NCBI GenBank assembly: GCA_027019165.1
Contig: JALUXC010000002.1
Span: 1-64,000 of the forward strand
Origin: Pseudophaeobacter sp.
Lineage (GTDB): Bacteria > Pseudomonadota > Alphaproteobacteria > Rhodobacterales > Rhodobacteraceae
Length of the DNA: 64,000 bases
Direction of reading: 5' to 3'
The stretch's first letter is position 1, and each line of letters starts with the position of its first letter. The notes beneath the pieces were generated by a model that was given only the letters and a program-made list of their open reading frames with translations, was not told the origin of the DNA and did no database searches. Made by a program: the position numbers and the translations under genes. Below are positions 8,546 through 17,890 of this stretch, piece by piece.

Positions 8546-9046
8546 ATGAAGTATGCTGTCGCCCTTTCCACGCTTGCCGCTCTTGCCCTGAGCGCCAACC
8601 TTGCTGCTGCCCAAGACCGGGAACTCTCCATCGGCCTAGGATATTCCGAGTTTTCCCGCTCCGGAGCCGAAAACGGGGCTCTTGTATCACTCGACTATCG
8701 CCACACACCATTCTTCGAAAAAGGGATTTTCGCAGCCCGATTTGGAGCAGCGCTGGATGTTCAGGAAACCGGAGATGTGTTTGTTGGTGCGGGCGTTGCA
8801 GGGAAGTGGGATCTGGGGCAATCCTGGTTTATAGACGCAAGCATCCTGCCGGGCGCCTTTGTGGAGAATGTGGACCTGAACGATCTTGGATCCACCTTCG
8901 AAATCCGCAGCCAGATTTCCCTCGGGCGCAGTTTTGCCAACGGCACGGCCCTTTCGCTGGCCCTGTCGCACAAATCAAATGCCTCAACCGGTAACATCAA
9001 CCCTGGCGTCAACTCGCTACAACTGCGTTGGCACATTCCGCTTTGA
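8546..9046 (+). CDS. PagL-like acyloxyacyl hydrolase family outer-membrane protein
   Basis: A 166-residue protein with a signal peptide (residues 1-22, ending ANLAAA) and an eight-strand beta-barrel pattern closing with RWHIPL. The segment LSHKSNASTGNINPGVNSLQL carries the PagL lipid A 3-O-deacylase signature: H142, S144 and N153-P154-G155. In Pseudomonas PagL a glutamate 14 residues after the histidine completes the triad; here that position is N156. It may act on lipid A at the outer membrane, or may have lost that activity. ATG at 8546 was chosen because it directly precedes the signal peptide; ATG at 8531 is in frame and possible. Confidence 0.75.
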   Translation: MKYAVALSTLAALALSANLAAAQDRELSIGLGYSEFSRSGAENGALVSLDYRHTPFFEKGIFAARFGAALDVQETGDVFVGAGVAGKWDLGQSWFIDASILPGAFVENVDLNDLGSTFEIRSQISLGRSFANGTALSLALSHKSNASTGNINPGVNSLQLRWHIPL

Positions 9047-9168
9047 GCCTCACCGAAATGCAAACGCTTCCGCAGGCCATGTGAACTGTGCAAGTAGGCC
9101 GGGCTTGGGATTGATTTCCGCTCCAACATTCGGCACACCAAAGCGGACAGTTACAACAAGGCCGGACC

Positions 9169-9960
9169 ATGACCCGTATCGACGCAAAATTCGCAGACCT
9201 CAAAGCTGCAGGCAAGAAGGCTTTCGTCTCTTATGTCATGGCCGGAGACCCGGACTTCGAAACTTCGCTAGAGGTCGTCAAAGGGCTGCCTGCGGCGGGC
9301 GTGGACATTATCGAGCTGGGTCTGCCCTTTACCGATCCGATGGCGGATGGTCCGACCATCCAACTGGCCGGTCAACGTGCGCTTGATGGTGGAATGACGC
9401 TTGAGCGCACGTTGGAGCTGGCGCGCGAATTCCGCAAGGAAGACGACACCACTCCCATCGTGCTGATGGGCTATTACAACCCGATCTACAATCGCGGTGT
9501 CGACACCTTCCTCGCGGATGCAAAAGCGGCCGGGATCGACGGTCTGATTGTTGTGGACCTGCCGCCCGAAGAAGACGAAGAGCTGTGCATCCCGGCTCAG
9601 GCTGTCGGACTGAACTTTATTCGCCTGGCGACGCCGACGACCGACGACAAACGCCTGCCGCGGGTGCTGCAGAACACCTCTGGCTTTGTCTACTATGTTT
9701 CGATCACCGGGATCACCGGCGCAGCCGAAGCCGAAGCCGGAGACGTTGGACCGGAAGTGGCCCGGATCAAATCCGCAACGGACCTGCCGGTGATTGTTGG
9801 ATTTGGGATCAATACACCCGAAAAAGCGCTCAACATCGCATCCGTGTCCGATGGCGCCGTCGTGGGCAGTGCCATCGTCAGCCAGATCGGGGCAGGCAAA
9901 AGCGTGGATGAAGTCCTCGCCTTCGTGAAGTCACTGTCGGACGGGGCTCACGCCGCATAG
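9169..9960 (+). CDS. trpA: Tryptophan synthase alpha chain
   Basis: A 263-residue TIM barrel. It cleaves indole-3-glycerol phosphate to indole and glyceraldehyde-3-phosphate and channels indole to TrpB. Signatures: [15 protein letters not shown]-like opening ([13 protein letters not shown]), [17 protein letters not shown] containing the catalytic glutamate E48-equivalent and aspartate, [15 protein letters not shown] and GFGINTPE. It stands alone here; trpB and trpF lie 11-12 kb away in a separate operon on the other strand, an arrangement seen in related alphaproteobacteria. Confidence 0.97.
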   Translation: MTRIDAKFADLKAAGKKAFVSYVMAGDPDFETSLEVVKGLPAAGVDIIELGLPFTDPMADGPTIQLAGQRALDGGMTLERTLELAREFRKEDDTTPIVLMGYYNPIYNRGVDTFLADAKAAGIDGLIVVDLPPEEDEELCIPAQAVGLNFIRLATPTTDDKRLPRVLQNTSGFVYYVSITGITGAAEAEAGDVGPEVARIKSATDLPVIVGFGINTPEKALNIASVSDGAVVGSAIVSQIGAGKSVDEVLAFVKSLSDGAHAA

Positions 9961-9983
9961 CAGCCAAAGTCATACCCGGCCTG

Positions 9984-11327
9984 CTACAGGGTCGTTTCCG
10001 GCTGCTCACCCCGCCGTGAGGCAGCATTCAGCGCCCGCGCCATGATGGCGACCAGATCACGTTTGCGGGTCGGTTTTGCCACGTGATCCGACATCCCGCG
10101 GGCAATGTAGCCCTGAACCTGGTGCAGCATGGCATTCGCCGAAATCGCAATGATCGGAACCGGCGCCAGGCCTGCCTTTTTCTCGGCCGCGCGGATTTTT
10201 CCGGTGGCGGCGACGCCATCCAACACCGGCATGTTGATGTCCATCAGAACAAGATCCGCTCCACCAGCCCGCCACATTTCAAAAAGTTCTGCGCCGTCCG
10301 GCAGGATCACCAGATCAAGGTCGAATTCCTTGAGCTGATGGCGCAGAACCATCTGGTTGGTCAGGTTATCTTCTGCCACCAGTATCCGCCAGCGGCGACT
10401 GTGCAGCACGCTGCGGCTCCAGTCCGTATCATCCATTGGCCCAGCGGACGGCGGATCGGCCAGTTCCAGAATGAGAGAGACATGAAATTCACTGCCGTCC
10501 CCCTCGGCACTTGTGAAATCGATACCACCGCCCATTTCCTTGCAGATCTGCTGCGCCACAACCAGCCCGAGCCCTGTGCCTCCGTGCCGCCGGTTCACGC
10601 TGACCTCAGCCTGGGTAAAAGGGTTGAACAGCTTGCTATGCTGCGTTTCGTGGATGCCAGAACCGGTGTCTCGTACCCTGAAATCAAGCGTAATGGTTTC
10701 TTCATCCAGAGGGGCGGCAGATACGCTGAAGGTCACAGCCCCCTCAGTGGTGAATTTCAGAGCGTTGGACAGCAGGTTTCCAAGAACTTGGCGCAATCGG
10801 GTCGGATCCAGATGGGCCCAGACCTCTTCTTTCACCATCAAACCACTTAGGACGGTGGTGAAAGACAGGCCTTTTGCCTCGATGCGTGGGCGGAACTCTT
10901 CGCAAAGAGCCATGAAGGTCTCATTCACATTGGTTGGCAGCCATTCCAGTTCCAGCTTGCCTGCCTCTACCTTGGACAGATCAAGAATGTCGTTGACGAT
11001 AGTCAGAAGCAGACTGCCACTTCGAGAGATCGTATCGAGCATCTGTTTCTGATCGTCTCGCAAACCACTTTCGGCCAAAGCTTCTGCCATGCCCAGCACG
11101 CCATTCAGAGGGGTGCGGATCTCGTGGCTCATGACGGCAAGGAAGGCGGATTTTGCACTATTGGCAGCTTCCGCCTCTTCGCGGGCTGACCGTTCACGCT
11201 CATAGGCCGCCTTCATTTCGGCCACTGTACCCCGTTGCGGGAAAGAAGACTTAGGTTTGCGTTTTACGGTCAATATGTCTTGCCTGACTGGCCCCCTGCT
11301 GATGCGGGACAGGATCCTTCCCGTCAC
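9984..11327 (-). CDS. Soluble hybrid histidine kinase (HisKA-HATPase-REC)
   Basis: A 447-residue kinase with no membrane segment and no PAS, GAF or other sensor. After a short coiled coil (about 36-58) the HisKA box has H68 in FLAVMSHEIRTPLNG. The ATPase domain shows the N box NLLSNALKF (about 184-192), DTGSGI and GGTGLGL. A receiver domain (about 313-430) has the acidic pair in LVAEDN, phospho-acceptor D363 in LMDINMP and K418. The start is GTG at 11327 and is uncertain; the first 35 residues look poorly conserved. No response regulator or phosphotransferase lies nearby. It probably signals with a remote partner. Confidence 0.85.
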   Translation of the reverse strand: MTGRILSRISRGPVRQDILTVKRKPKSSFPQRGTVAEMKAAYERERSAREEAEAANSAKSAFLAVMSHEIRTPLNGVLGMAEALAESGLRDDQKQMLDTISRSGSLLLTIVNDILDLSKVEAGKLELEWLPTNVNETFMALCEEFRPRIEAKGLSFTTVLSGLMVKEEVWAHLDPTRLRQVLGNLLSNALKFTTEGAVTFSVSAAPLDEETITLDFRVRDTGSGIHETQHSKLFNPFTQAEVSVNRRHGGTGLGLVVAQQICKEMGGGIDFTSAEGDGSEFHVSLILELADPPSAGPMDDTDWSRSVLHSRRWRILVAEDNLTNQMVLRHQLKEFDLDLVILPDGAELFEMWRAGGADLVLMDINMPVLDGVAATGKIRAAEKKAGLAPVPIIAISANAMLHQVQGYIARGMSDHVAKPTRKRDLVAIMARALNAASRRGEQPETTL

Positions 11328-11499
11328 GGCCCGTGCACCACGGCACCGCGAAATCCCGCTCCTTTTTAGGAATCCTACAGATCTTTCTAAATAAATCTAA
11401 CGTAAAATCTCATTTCGGGACATTTTGTGCGGGGAACATTGCGCCTCACCGCCAAAATTGGTAAACAATCTTGACCACAGTTAGGGCGAGGACGTACCC

Positions 11500-12666
11500 G
11501 TGCCGGTAATCACCAATATCAATGACTTAAAGCGCATCTACGAACGCCGCGTTCCCCGGATGTTTTACGACTACGCCGAAAGCGGCAGCTGGACAGAGCA
11601 AACCTTCCGCGAAAACACATCGGATTTCGAGCAGATCCGCCTGCGCCAGCGCGTGGCCGTTGATATGTCGGGCCGCTCCACCGCCAGCCAGATGATCGGT
11701 CAGGATGTTGCCATGCCCGTCGCCCTGGCGCCTGTTGGCCTGACCGGCATGCAGCATGCCGATGGTGAGATCAAAGCCGCCCGCGCCGCCGAAGCCTTTG
11801 GCGTGCCCTTCACCCTCTCCACCATGTCGATCAACTCGATTGAGGATGTGGCCGAGGCAACCTCCAAACCCTTCTGGTTCCAGCTTTATACGATGAAGGA
11901 CGAGGACTATGTCCGCCGCCTGATCGAGCGTGCCAAGGCCGCCAAATGCTCGGCCCTGGTGATCACGCTGGACCTTCAGATCCTGGGTCAGCGCCACAAG
12001 GATCTGAAGAACGGTCTTTCCGCTCCGCCGAAGCTGACCCCCAAGACCATCGCCAACCTGATGACGAAATGGGCCTGGGGCATCGAAATGTTGGGCGCGA
12101 AACGTCGCGAGTTCGGCAATATCGTAGGCCATGTGGAAGGAATCTCTGATGCCTCTTCGCTGGGCGCCTGGACGGCCGAGCAGTTCGATCCCTCGCTCGA
12201 CTGGGGCAAGATCGAAAAGCTGAAAGAGATGTGGGGCGGCAAGGTGATCCTGAAAGGGATTCTCGACGCCGAAGATGCCAAGATGGCCGCCAAGGTAGGC
12301 GCAGATGCCATCACCGTTTCGAACCATGGCGGGCGCCAACTGGATGGCGCGCTAAGCTCGATCCGCATGCTGCCGCAGATCATGGACGCGGTCGGGGATG
12401 AGGTCGAGGTGCACCTGGACAGCGGTATCCGCTCAGGCCAGGACGTCCTAAAGGCGCTGGCCCTCGGGGCCAAGGGCACCATGATCGGGCGCGCCTTTGT
12501 CTATGGGCTGGGGGCCATGGGGCAAAAAGGTGTGACCACCGCGCTTGAGGTCATCCAGAAGGAACTCGACACCACCATGGCCCTGTGCGGCGAGCGCAAT
12601 GTAAAGGATCTGGGCCGCCACAATCTGCTGGTTCCAAAAGGCTTTGAGGGCACCTGGCAGGACTGA
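11500..12666 (+). CDS. lldD: FMN-dependent L-lactate dehydrogenase / alpha-hydroxyacid oxidase family
   Basis: A 388-residue flavin TIM barrel. It has FYDYAESGSWTEQT at the N terminus, the FMN-binding segments APVGLTG and STMSINS, the catalytic HGGRQLDGA (SNHGGRQLDG) with the active-site histidine and arginine, and GIRSGQDVLKALALGA near the phosphate site. It oxidises L-lactate or another 2-hydroxyacid to the 2-oxoacid; specificity for lactate is likely but not certain. The start is GTG at 11500 with GAGGA upstream. It is divergent from the hybrid kinase across a 172-base A+T-rich spacer. Confidence 0.9.
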   Translation: MPVITNINDLKRIYERRVPRMFYDYAESGSWTEQTFRENTSDFEQIRLRQRVAVDMSGRSTASQMIGQDVAMPVALAPVGLTGMQHADGEIKAARAAEAFGVPFTLSTMSINSIEDVAEATSKPFWFQLYTMKDEDYVRRLIERAKAAKCSALVITLDLQILGQRHKDLKNGLSAPPKLTPKTIANLMTKWAWGIEMLGAKRREFGNIVGHVEGISDASSLGAWTAEQFDPSLDWGKIEKLKEMWGGKVILKGILDAEDAKMAAKVGADAITVSNHGGRQLDGALSSIRMLPQIMDAVGDEVEVHLDSGIRSGQDVLKALALGAKGTMIGRAFVYGLGAMGQKGVTTALEVIQKELDTTMALCGERNVKDLGRHNLLVPKGFEGTWQD

Positions 12667-12678
12667 CCCACTGCAAAA

Positions 12679-12695
12679 ATCAATCTATGATTGAT
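12679..12695. repeat. Inverted repeat between lldD and the diheme cytochrome gene
   Basis: ATCAATC and GATTGAT are separated by TAT. It lies 12 bases after lldD and about 70 bases before the cytochrome gene. There is no good T tract, so it could be an operator rather than a terminator. Confidence 0.3.
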
Positions 12696-12765
12696 ATTTG
12701 ACTGTCCTGAACGCCCGCTACGTGCAATCATGGGTTGTGCGTACCGGGTATTCAGGAGTCGTTTC

Positions 12766-14511
12766 ATGAAAAAGCTATTTGCCGCCTCCCTCGTGGCCGC
12801 CACAGCCATTTCATTCAAGGCTGAGGCTCAGACCGTTTACATCAACCAGGGCAGCAGCTGGACCGCTGACCTCAGGCAAGAATTCTACACGCAGGACCAG
12901 GGCGCGCGGATCATGCCGATTGCCTGGATGCGTGCGTTGAGCTTGCCGGATGGGCAGGCCTTTCTTTATGATTCCTTGGCCCGCTACGGCTATCTGCCGC
13001 TGCCAGGACGGCAACAGGCAGATCTGCCGGTGGGCTTTACCACCAATGGCAGCGGCGCGGATATGGCCATCGGCATGACCTGCGCCGCCTGTCACACCCG
13101 GCAGATTGATGTCAGCGGCACCAGCTACCGCATCGATGGTGGCCCAGCGATCGTGGACTTCCAAAGCTTCCTCAAGGATCTGGACGACGCGGTTCTGGCG
13201 GTGCTTGAGACCTCTGCAAGCTTTGAAAGCTTTGCCAAGGCTGTTTTGGGCGCCAATGCTTCTGCCGCCGAGATTACAGCCCTCAAAGACGAGGTCACCG
13301 TCTGGAGCAAACGCTATCACACGCTGATCGACCGCTCGCTGCCCGATCCCTCCTGGGCACCGGCGCGGCTCGATGCGGTGTCGATGATCTTCAACCGTCT
13401 TGCAGGATTGGATATCGGCGCACCCCAGGATGACTATCTGATCCCCGACAATATCGCGGTGGCGGATGCCCCGGCGCGCTATCCCTTCCTTTGGAACGCC
13501 GCCCGTCAGGATTTCACCCAATGGCCCGGCTTTGCGGCCAATGGCAACGATCTGCTCGGACTGTCGCGCAACCTCGGCGAGGTCTACGGCGTCTTCGGCG
13601 ATTTTCACCCGTTGCCGCAGTCGGGCCTGTTGTTCAATCGGGACTTTGTCAGCCACAACTCGGCCAACTGGCAGGGTTTGAAAGCACTGGAAGAGTGGAT
13701 CTGGGACATCGGCGCGCCGCAGTGGCCGTGGGAGCTGGATCACACCCTGGCCGCACAAGGCGAGATCGTCTTCAATTTGCCCACGACGCAGGGCGGATGC
13801 GTTGAATGCCATGGCAAGAAGAAAGGCAAGTTCCGCTCAATCTATCACACCACCTTTGCCACTCCGATCCTGGACGTGGGCACCGATATTCGCGAGTGTC
13901 AGATCCTCAAACGCCAGGTTCAGACCGGAGTTCTGAATGGCGCCAAGATCCCCCTGATCGGGACCACCCTCGGGGAACAGGCCGAAGCCTTTGACGTGCT
14001 GGCCGTCTCGGTGATCGGGGCCATCGTGCAACACTCCCTTGGCAGCTACGACAGCAAGATGCTGGCCGCAGCAAAAGCAGCAGCGCAAACGCCAGAGCGC
14101 GCGGACGACATGGAAACGCTGGCGCCCTTCACCGACTTGCGGCAGGCCTTTCCGAGTGGCGACAATGCCGGGCTGCTCAAATCCATGGCTGCGGACAGCA
14201 GCTGCGCCTATGAGGCCCGTGTGCTAGACGGGATCTGGGCAGCGGCGCCCTATCTGCACAATGGATCGGTGCCGACACTGGCGGAGCTGCTGAAATCCCC
14301 CGACCAGCGCGTCGCCGCCTTCACGCCCGGCCCTGCCTACGACATCGAATCGGTCGGCATGGCGACCGATCAGACCGTGTTTGATCAGGTGATCGAAACC
14401 ACCGGCTGCGATGACCTGACCTCTGGCAACAGCCGCTGCGGCCATGATTTCGGAACGAACCTGTCTGAAGCGGACAAGGCTGCCTTGCTTGAGTACCTGA
14501 AATCCATTTGA
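12766..14511 (+). CDS. RoxA-like diheme cytochrome c (cytochrome c peroxidase superfamily)
   Basis: A 581-residue exported protein (signal peptide 1-21, KAEAQ). It has two haem c motifs, CAACH (106-110) and CVECH (345-349), and the segment AAPYLHNGSVPTL that is typical of the RoxA/rubber-oxygenase-like branch of diheme peroxidases. The length is close to RoxA proteins and nearly twice that of ordinary CcpA peroxidases. It should sit in the periplasm as an oxidoreductase or dioxygenase; the substrate is unknown. ATG at 12766 has AGGAG seven bases before. It is followed by a strong terminator. Confidence 0.85.
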   Translation: MKKLFAASLVAATAISFKAEAQTVYINQGSSWTADLRQEFYTQDQGARIMPIAWMRALSLPDGQAFLYDSLARYGYLPLPGRQQADLPVGFTTNGSGADMAIGMTCAACHTRQIDVSGTSYRIDGGPAIVDFQSFLKDLDDAVLAVLETSASFESFAKAVLGANASAAEITALKDEVTVWSKRYHTLIDRSLPDPSWAPARLDAVSMIFNRLAGLDIGAPQDDYLIPDNIAVADAPARYPFLWNAARQDFTQWPGFAANGNDLLGLSRNLGEVYGVFGDFHPLPQSGLLFNRDFVSHNSANWQGLKALEEWIWDIGAPQWPWELDHTLAAQGEIVFNLPTTQGGCVECHGKKKGKFRSIYHTTFATPILDVGTDIRECQILKRQVQTGVLNGAKIPLIGTTLGEQAEAFDVLAVSVIGAIVQHSLGSYDSKMLAAAKAAAQTPERADDMETLAPFTDLRQAFPSGDNAGLLKSMAADSSCAYEARVLDGIWAAAPYLHNGSVPTLAELLKSPDQRVAAFTPGPAYDIESVGMATDQTVFDQVIETTGCDDLTSGNSRCGHDFGTNLSEADKAALLEYLKSI

Positions 14512-14533
14512 ACCAGTATCAAGGCGACCTTTG

Positions 14534-14571
14534 GCGGCGCTGGACAGGAGTCCGGCGCCGCTTCTTATTTT
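14534..14571 (+). terminator. Terminator after the diheme cytochrome gene
   Basis: GCGGCGC and GCGCCGC arms (with an inner GGA/TCC pairing) are followed by TTCTTATTTT on the plus strand, 22 bases after the stop codon. Confidence 0.8.
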
Positions 14572-14666
14572 GCACTTTGCATTTGAGGCGATCTCGGCTA
14601 TACGCGCGGCTTCACGCGGGGTGACAGCCTTGGAGGCATCCCGCCCTAACATATTGGAGAATTCAA

Positions 14667-15290
14667 ATGGCTGGAGAGATTCCTGATCTCGTTTGCCAGG
14701 CACGTGCGGGGACGGGCAAGGGCGCCGCTCGCGCGGCGCGTCGCGCTGGCATGGTACCTGGTGTTGTTTTTGGTGGTGACGCTGAGCCGATGGCGATTCA
14801 GATCCCCTTTAACGAGCTGTTCAAAAAGCTGAAGGCCGGTCGCTTTAAGTCGACCCTGTGGAACCTGAAGGTCGAAGGCCAGGACGACGTGCGCGTCATC
14901 TGCCGCGACGTTCAGCGTGACGTGGTCAAGGACCTGCCGACCCACTTTGACCTGATGCGCCTGCGCCGCACCACCAAGATCAACCTCTTCATCCCGGTTG
15001 AGTTCACAGGTGAAGACGTGGCCCCCGGCATCAAACGTGGCGGCATGCTATCCGTTGTCCGCCCCGAGGTGGAACTGGTTGTGACCGCCGGCGATATCCC
15101 GGAAAAGATCGTGATCGATATCTCCGAGCTGCAGATCGGCGACACCATCACAATCTCTTCGGTTGATCTGCCTGGCGGCGCCAAGCCGACCATCGACCGT
15201 GACTTCGTGATTGCAAACATCGCAGCACCTGCCGGTCTGGCCGCCTCGGACGACGAGGAAGAAGGCGAAGCGGAAGCCGCAGAAGCATAA
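14667..15290 (+). CDS. rplY: 50S ribosomal protein L25 (long, Ctc-type)
   Basis: A 207-residue protein with the L25 domain ([26 protein letters not shown] at the N terminus, which binds 5S rRNA) and the Ctc-type C-terminal beta domain (about 95-190), ending in an acidic [11 protein letters not shown] tail. It is part of the central protuberance of the large subunit. It is followed by its own terminator and then pth, the pairing usual in proteobacteria. Confidence 0.96.
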   Translation: MAGEIPDLVCQARAGTGKGAARAARRAGMVPGVVFGGDAEPMAIQIPFNELFKKLKAGRFKSTLWNLKVEGQDDVRVICRDVQRDVVKDLPTHFDLMRLRRTTKINLFIPVEFTGEDVAPGIKRGGMLSVVRPEVELVVTAGDIPEKIVIDISELQIGDTITISSVDLPGGAKPTIDRDFVIANIAAPAGLAASDDEEEGEAEAAEA

Positions 15291-15315
15291 GATCCGTGCC
15301 ACTGGCAGGATTTTG

Positions 15316-15347
15316 AACGGAGCCCCTTCGGGCTCCGTTTTCTTTTG
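15316..15347 (+). terminator. Terminator of rplY
   Basis: AACGGAGCC pairs with GGGCTCCGTT around a short CCTTC loop, followed by TTCTTTT. It lies 26 bases after the rplY stop, between rplY and pth. Confidence 0.88.
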
Positions 15348-15432
15348 GCCCCCGGTCATGCCCAGCTCTGGATTTTCACTGGCTGAGCGGGCATGTAATC
15401 CCGCAAGACTTCTGAAAACAGCGAGAGAGCCC

Positions 15433-16125
15433 ATGAAACTCTTTGTCGGCCTTGGAAACCCCGGCGCAAAATATGCGCATAACCGGCACAATATCGGCTT
15501 TATGGCGCTTGACAGGATTGCCGGGGATCACGGGTTTTCGCCCTGGAAATCAAAATTTCAGGGGCAGATCAGCGAAGGTTCTCTGGGTGGGGTCAAGGTT
15601 CTGCTGCTGAAACCGCAGACCTTCATGAACAATTCCGGGCAGTCCGTCGGCGAAGCGATGCGGTTTTACAAGCTGACCCCTGCGGATGTGACCGTTCTGC
15701 ATGACGAGCTGGATCTTGCCCCGGGCAAGGCACGTGTCAAACAGGGCGGCGGTCATGCGGGCCACAACGGCCTACGCTCGATCCATTCGCATATCGGCGC
15801 CGACTATGCCCGTGTGCGTCTTGGCATTGGCCATCCCGGCCACAAGGACGCCGTTGCGGGCTATGTGCTGCGTGATTTCCCCAAGGCGGATGAAGCCTGG
15901 CTTGACGATCTGATGCGCGGCATTTGCGATGGGGCTGCTGAACTGGCCAAAGGCGATGGCGGCAAGTTCATGAATGCGGTTGCCCTGCGCACCGCCCCGC
16001 CGCGCAGCTCGACCTCTGCCAAGGGCAAAGACAAGCCCGCAAAGGAAGCAAAGCCGGAAGCGGACGCCCCAGAGGCCGAAGACACACGCTCCCCGATGCA
16101 GCGTCTGGTGGACAAGTTCCGCTAG
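15433..16125 (+). CDS. pth: Peptidyl-tRNA hydrolase with C-terminal extension
   Basis: A 230-residue enzyme that releases tRNA from dropped peptidyl-tRNA. It shows FVGLGNPGAKYAHNRHNIG with the catalytic histidine (H20-equivalent), KPQTFMNNSG, HDELDLAPGKARVKQGGGHAGHNGLRS and RVRLGIGHPG. The core domain ends near 190; the remaining 40 residues are rich in Lys, Ala, Pro and Glu and look unstructured, an extension common in this bacterial group. ATG at 15433 is preceded by GAGAGAG. Confidence 0.96.
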   Translation: MKLFVGLGNPGAKYAHNRHNIGFMALDRIAGDHGFSPWKSKFQGQISEGSLGGVKVLLLKPQTFMNNSGQSVGEAMRFYKLTPADVTVLHDELDLAPGKARVKQGGGHAGHNGLRSIHSHIGADYARVRLGIGHPGHKDAVAGYVLRDFPKADEAWLDDLMRGICDGAAELAKGDGGKFMNAVALRTAPPRSSTSAKGKDKPAKEAKPEADAPEAEDTRSPMQRLVDKFR

Positions 16126-16198
16126 ACCGCTTGCCGTTGCGTCCACTTTGCACGGCGCCCGCCCGGCGGCTAGGCTTGCCGCAAAAGGGAGGAAAGAG

Positions 16199-17362
16199 AT
16201 GGGAAAGTTCATGCGGATCGCCGGGCGTGTGCTGGCTGTAGTAGCTGTTATCGTCGTGGCAGGCGGACTGTGGAAACGCGAAGAGATCATGCGCCTTTGG
16301 GCCGTGAATTCGCTCTTTACCGCAGAAAAGATCGTGCACAACTTTTCCAACATGAATGCCGCTTTCCTGACCCGCCCGGTTCCGCGCGGGGATGGGCCGG
16401 TGTCAACTCTGGCCAAGGGTCCAGAGATGACACTGCCTGCCGAAACCAATGCCTGGATCAAAGAGCGTGCAGTGACCTCTCTGATGGTACTGAAAGATGG
16501 GCAGATCCGCCACGAGAGCTATCACCTGGGGACCGGCGAGGCTGATCGGCGCATCTCGTGGTCGGTGGCAAAAAGCTACCTCTCTGCACTCTTTGGAATT
16601 CTCCTGGAGGAAGGCGCAATCGCCTCCATCGATGATCCAGTCACCAAATATGCCCCGCTTTTGAAGGGTAGCGCCTATGACGGCGCCAGCATTCGCAACG
16701 TGCTCAACATGGCCAGCGGTGTCACCTTTGACGAGGACTATCTGGACTATGATTCCGACATCAACCGCATGGGCCGCGAGGTCGCCCTTGGCGGTACGCT
16801 CGACCAGTTTGCGGCCGATCTGAAGGAAACCTTCGCGAAGCCCGGCGCCACGTGGCAGTATGTCTCGATCGACACCCATGTGATCGGAATGGTGATCCGG
16901 GGCGCTACGGGCCGCAGCGTTTCAGATCTCCTGTCGGAAAAAATCATCGCGCCACTTGGGCTTGAGCAAGAGCCCTATTACGTGACCGATGGCGACAACG
17001 TTGCCTTTGTCTTGGGCGGGCTCAACATCACCACGAGGGACTACGCTCGATTTGGCCTGATGATCGAACAGGACGGGCAATACGGCGATCAGCAGATCGT
17101 TCCCGCAGATTGGATTGCAGCCTCGACTCGCCCCTCGGCCCCAACTGAAGACGGAAAGATCGGCTACGGTTTTCAATGGTGGATCCCGGTCGGTGCCCAT
17201 GACGGCGAATTCCTCGCGCGTGGTGTCTATGGCCAGTACATCTATTTTGATCAGACCCGCGATGTTGTGATCGTCAGCACCGCCGCAGATCGAAAATTCC
17301 GCGACAAGGGCGTCAACCGCGCTAATATCGAGATGTTCAGGAAAATCGCCCGCACGCTATAG
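16199..17362 (+). CDS. Serine hydrolase of the beta-lactamase / class C family
   Basis: A 387-residue protein with an N-terminal membrane anchor or uncleaved signal (residues 5-24). The beta-lactamase fold carries the SxxK nucleophile motif in SWSVAKSYLSALFG and a Y-containing second motif near TWQYVSIDTHVIG. Family members include carboxylesterases and D-amino peptidases (COG1680); the substrate is not evident. ATG at 16199 follows GGGAGG. The next gene, DUF2237, starts ten bases later and is probably cotranscribed. Confidence 0.85.
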   Translation: MGKFMRIAGRVLAVVAVIVVAGGLWKREEIMRLWAVNSLFTAEKIVHNFSNMNAAFLTRPVPRGDGPVSTLAKGPEMTLPAETNAWIKERAVTSLMVLKDGQIRHESYHLGTGEADRRISWSVAKSYLSALFGILLEEGAIASIDDPVTKYAPLLKGSAYDGASIRNVLNMASGVTFDEDYLDYDSDINRMGREVALGGTLDQFAADLKETFAKPGATWQYVSIDTHVIGMVIRGATGRSVSDLLSEKIIAPLGLEQEPYYVTDGDNVAFVLGGLNITTRDYARFGLMIEQDGQYGDQQIVPADWIAASTRPSAPTEDGKIGYGFQWWIPVGAHDGEFLARGVYGQYIYFDQTRDVVIVSTAADRKFRDKGVNRANIEMFRKIARTL

Positions 17363-17372
17363 GTTGGCAGCC

Positions 17373-17744
17373 ATGGAAAAAGACGAAAGCATCAATGTGT
17401 TGGGCGGTGTCCTGCAGCCCTGCTCCACCGATCCTTTGACTGGCTTTTTCCGTGATGGCGCCTGCAATACCTGCGCGGCCGATCAGGGCAGTCACACGGT
17501 CTGCGCCGTCATGACTGCTGAATTTCTCGCCTACTCAAAATATGTGGGCAACGATCTCAGCACGCCGCGGCCAGAGTTTCGCTTTCCGGGCCTCCAACCC
17601 GGAGACAGCTGGTGCCTTTGCGCTGCACGGTTCCTGCAGGCAGCAGACGAGGGCTGCGCACCAAAGGTCAATCTGGAGGGAACACATCGTCGTGCACTGG
17701 ATCTGGTGCCGCTGTCGATCCTGCAGGCCCATTCGACCCAGTAG
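17373..17744 (+). CDS. DUF2237 family protein
   Basis: A 123-residue protein that nearly fills the DUF2237 family. The hallmarks are NVLGGVLQPCSTDPLTGFFR, the cysteine pair in GACNTCAAD, GSHTVCAVMT, FSK-like YSKYVGNDLSTPRPEF and GDSWCLCAARF. The biochemical function is unknown. Several cysteines (CNTC, CLC) suggest metal binding or redox, which is inference. ATG at 17373 was chosen over an in-frame TTG nine bases upstream. Confidence 0.9.
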   Translation: MEKDESINVLGGVLQPCSTDPLTGFFRDGACNTCAADQGSHTVCAVMTAEFLAYSKYVGNDLSTPRPEFRFPGLQPGDSWCLCAARFLQAADEGCAPKVNLEGTHRRALDLVPLSILQAHSTQ

Positions 17745-17890
17745 TCGGCCTGCGCGCCCGTGCCTCACCCGGTTTTCGTTGACCACGCGGCGAATTCTCC
17801 GCTACTGAACCATATCGCCAGCCCTGGAGCGCGCCGCAGCCTGCCCTCGCCAGCCTCATGCAACAAACGCAGAGACAATCCGAGGGAAAC

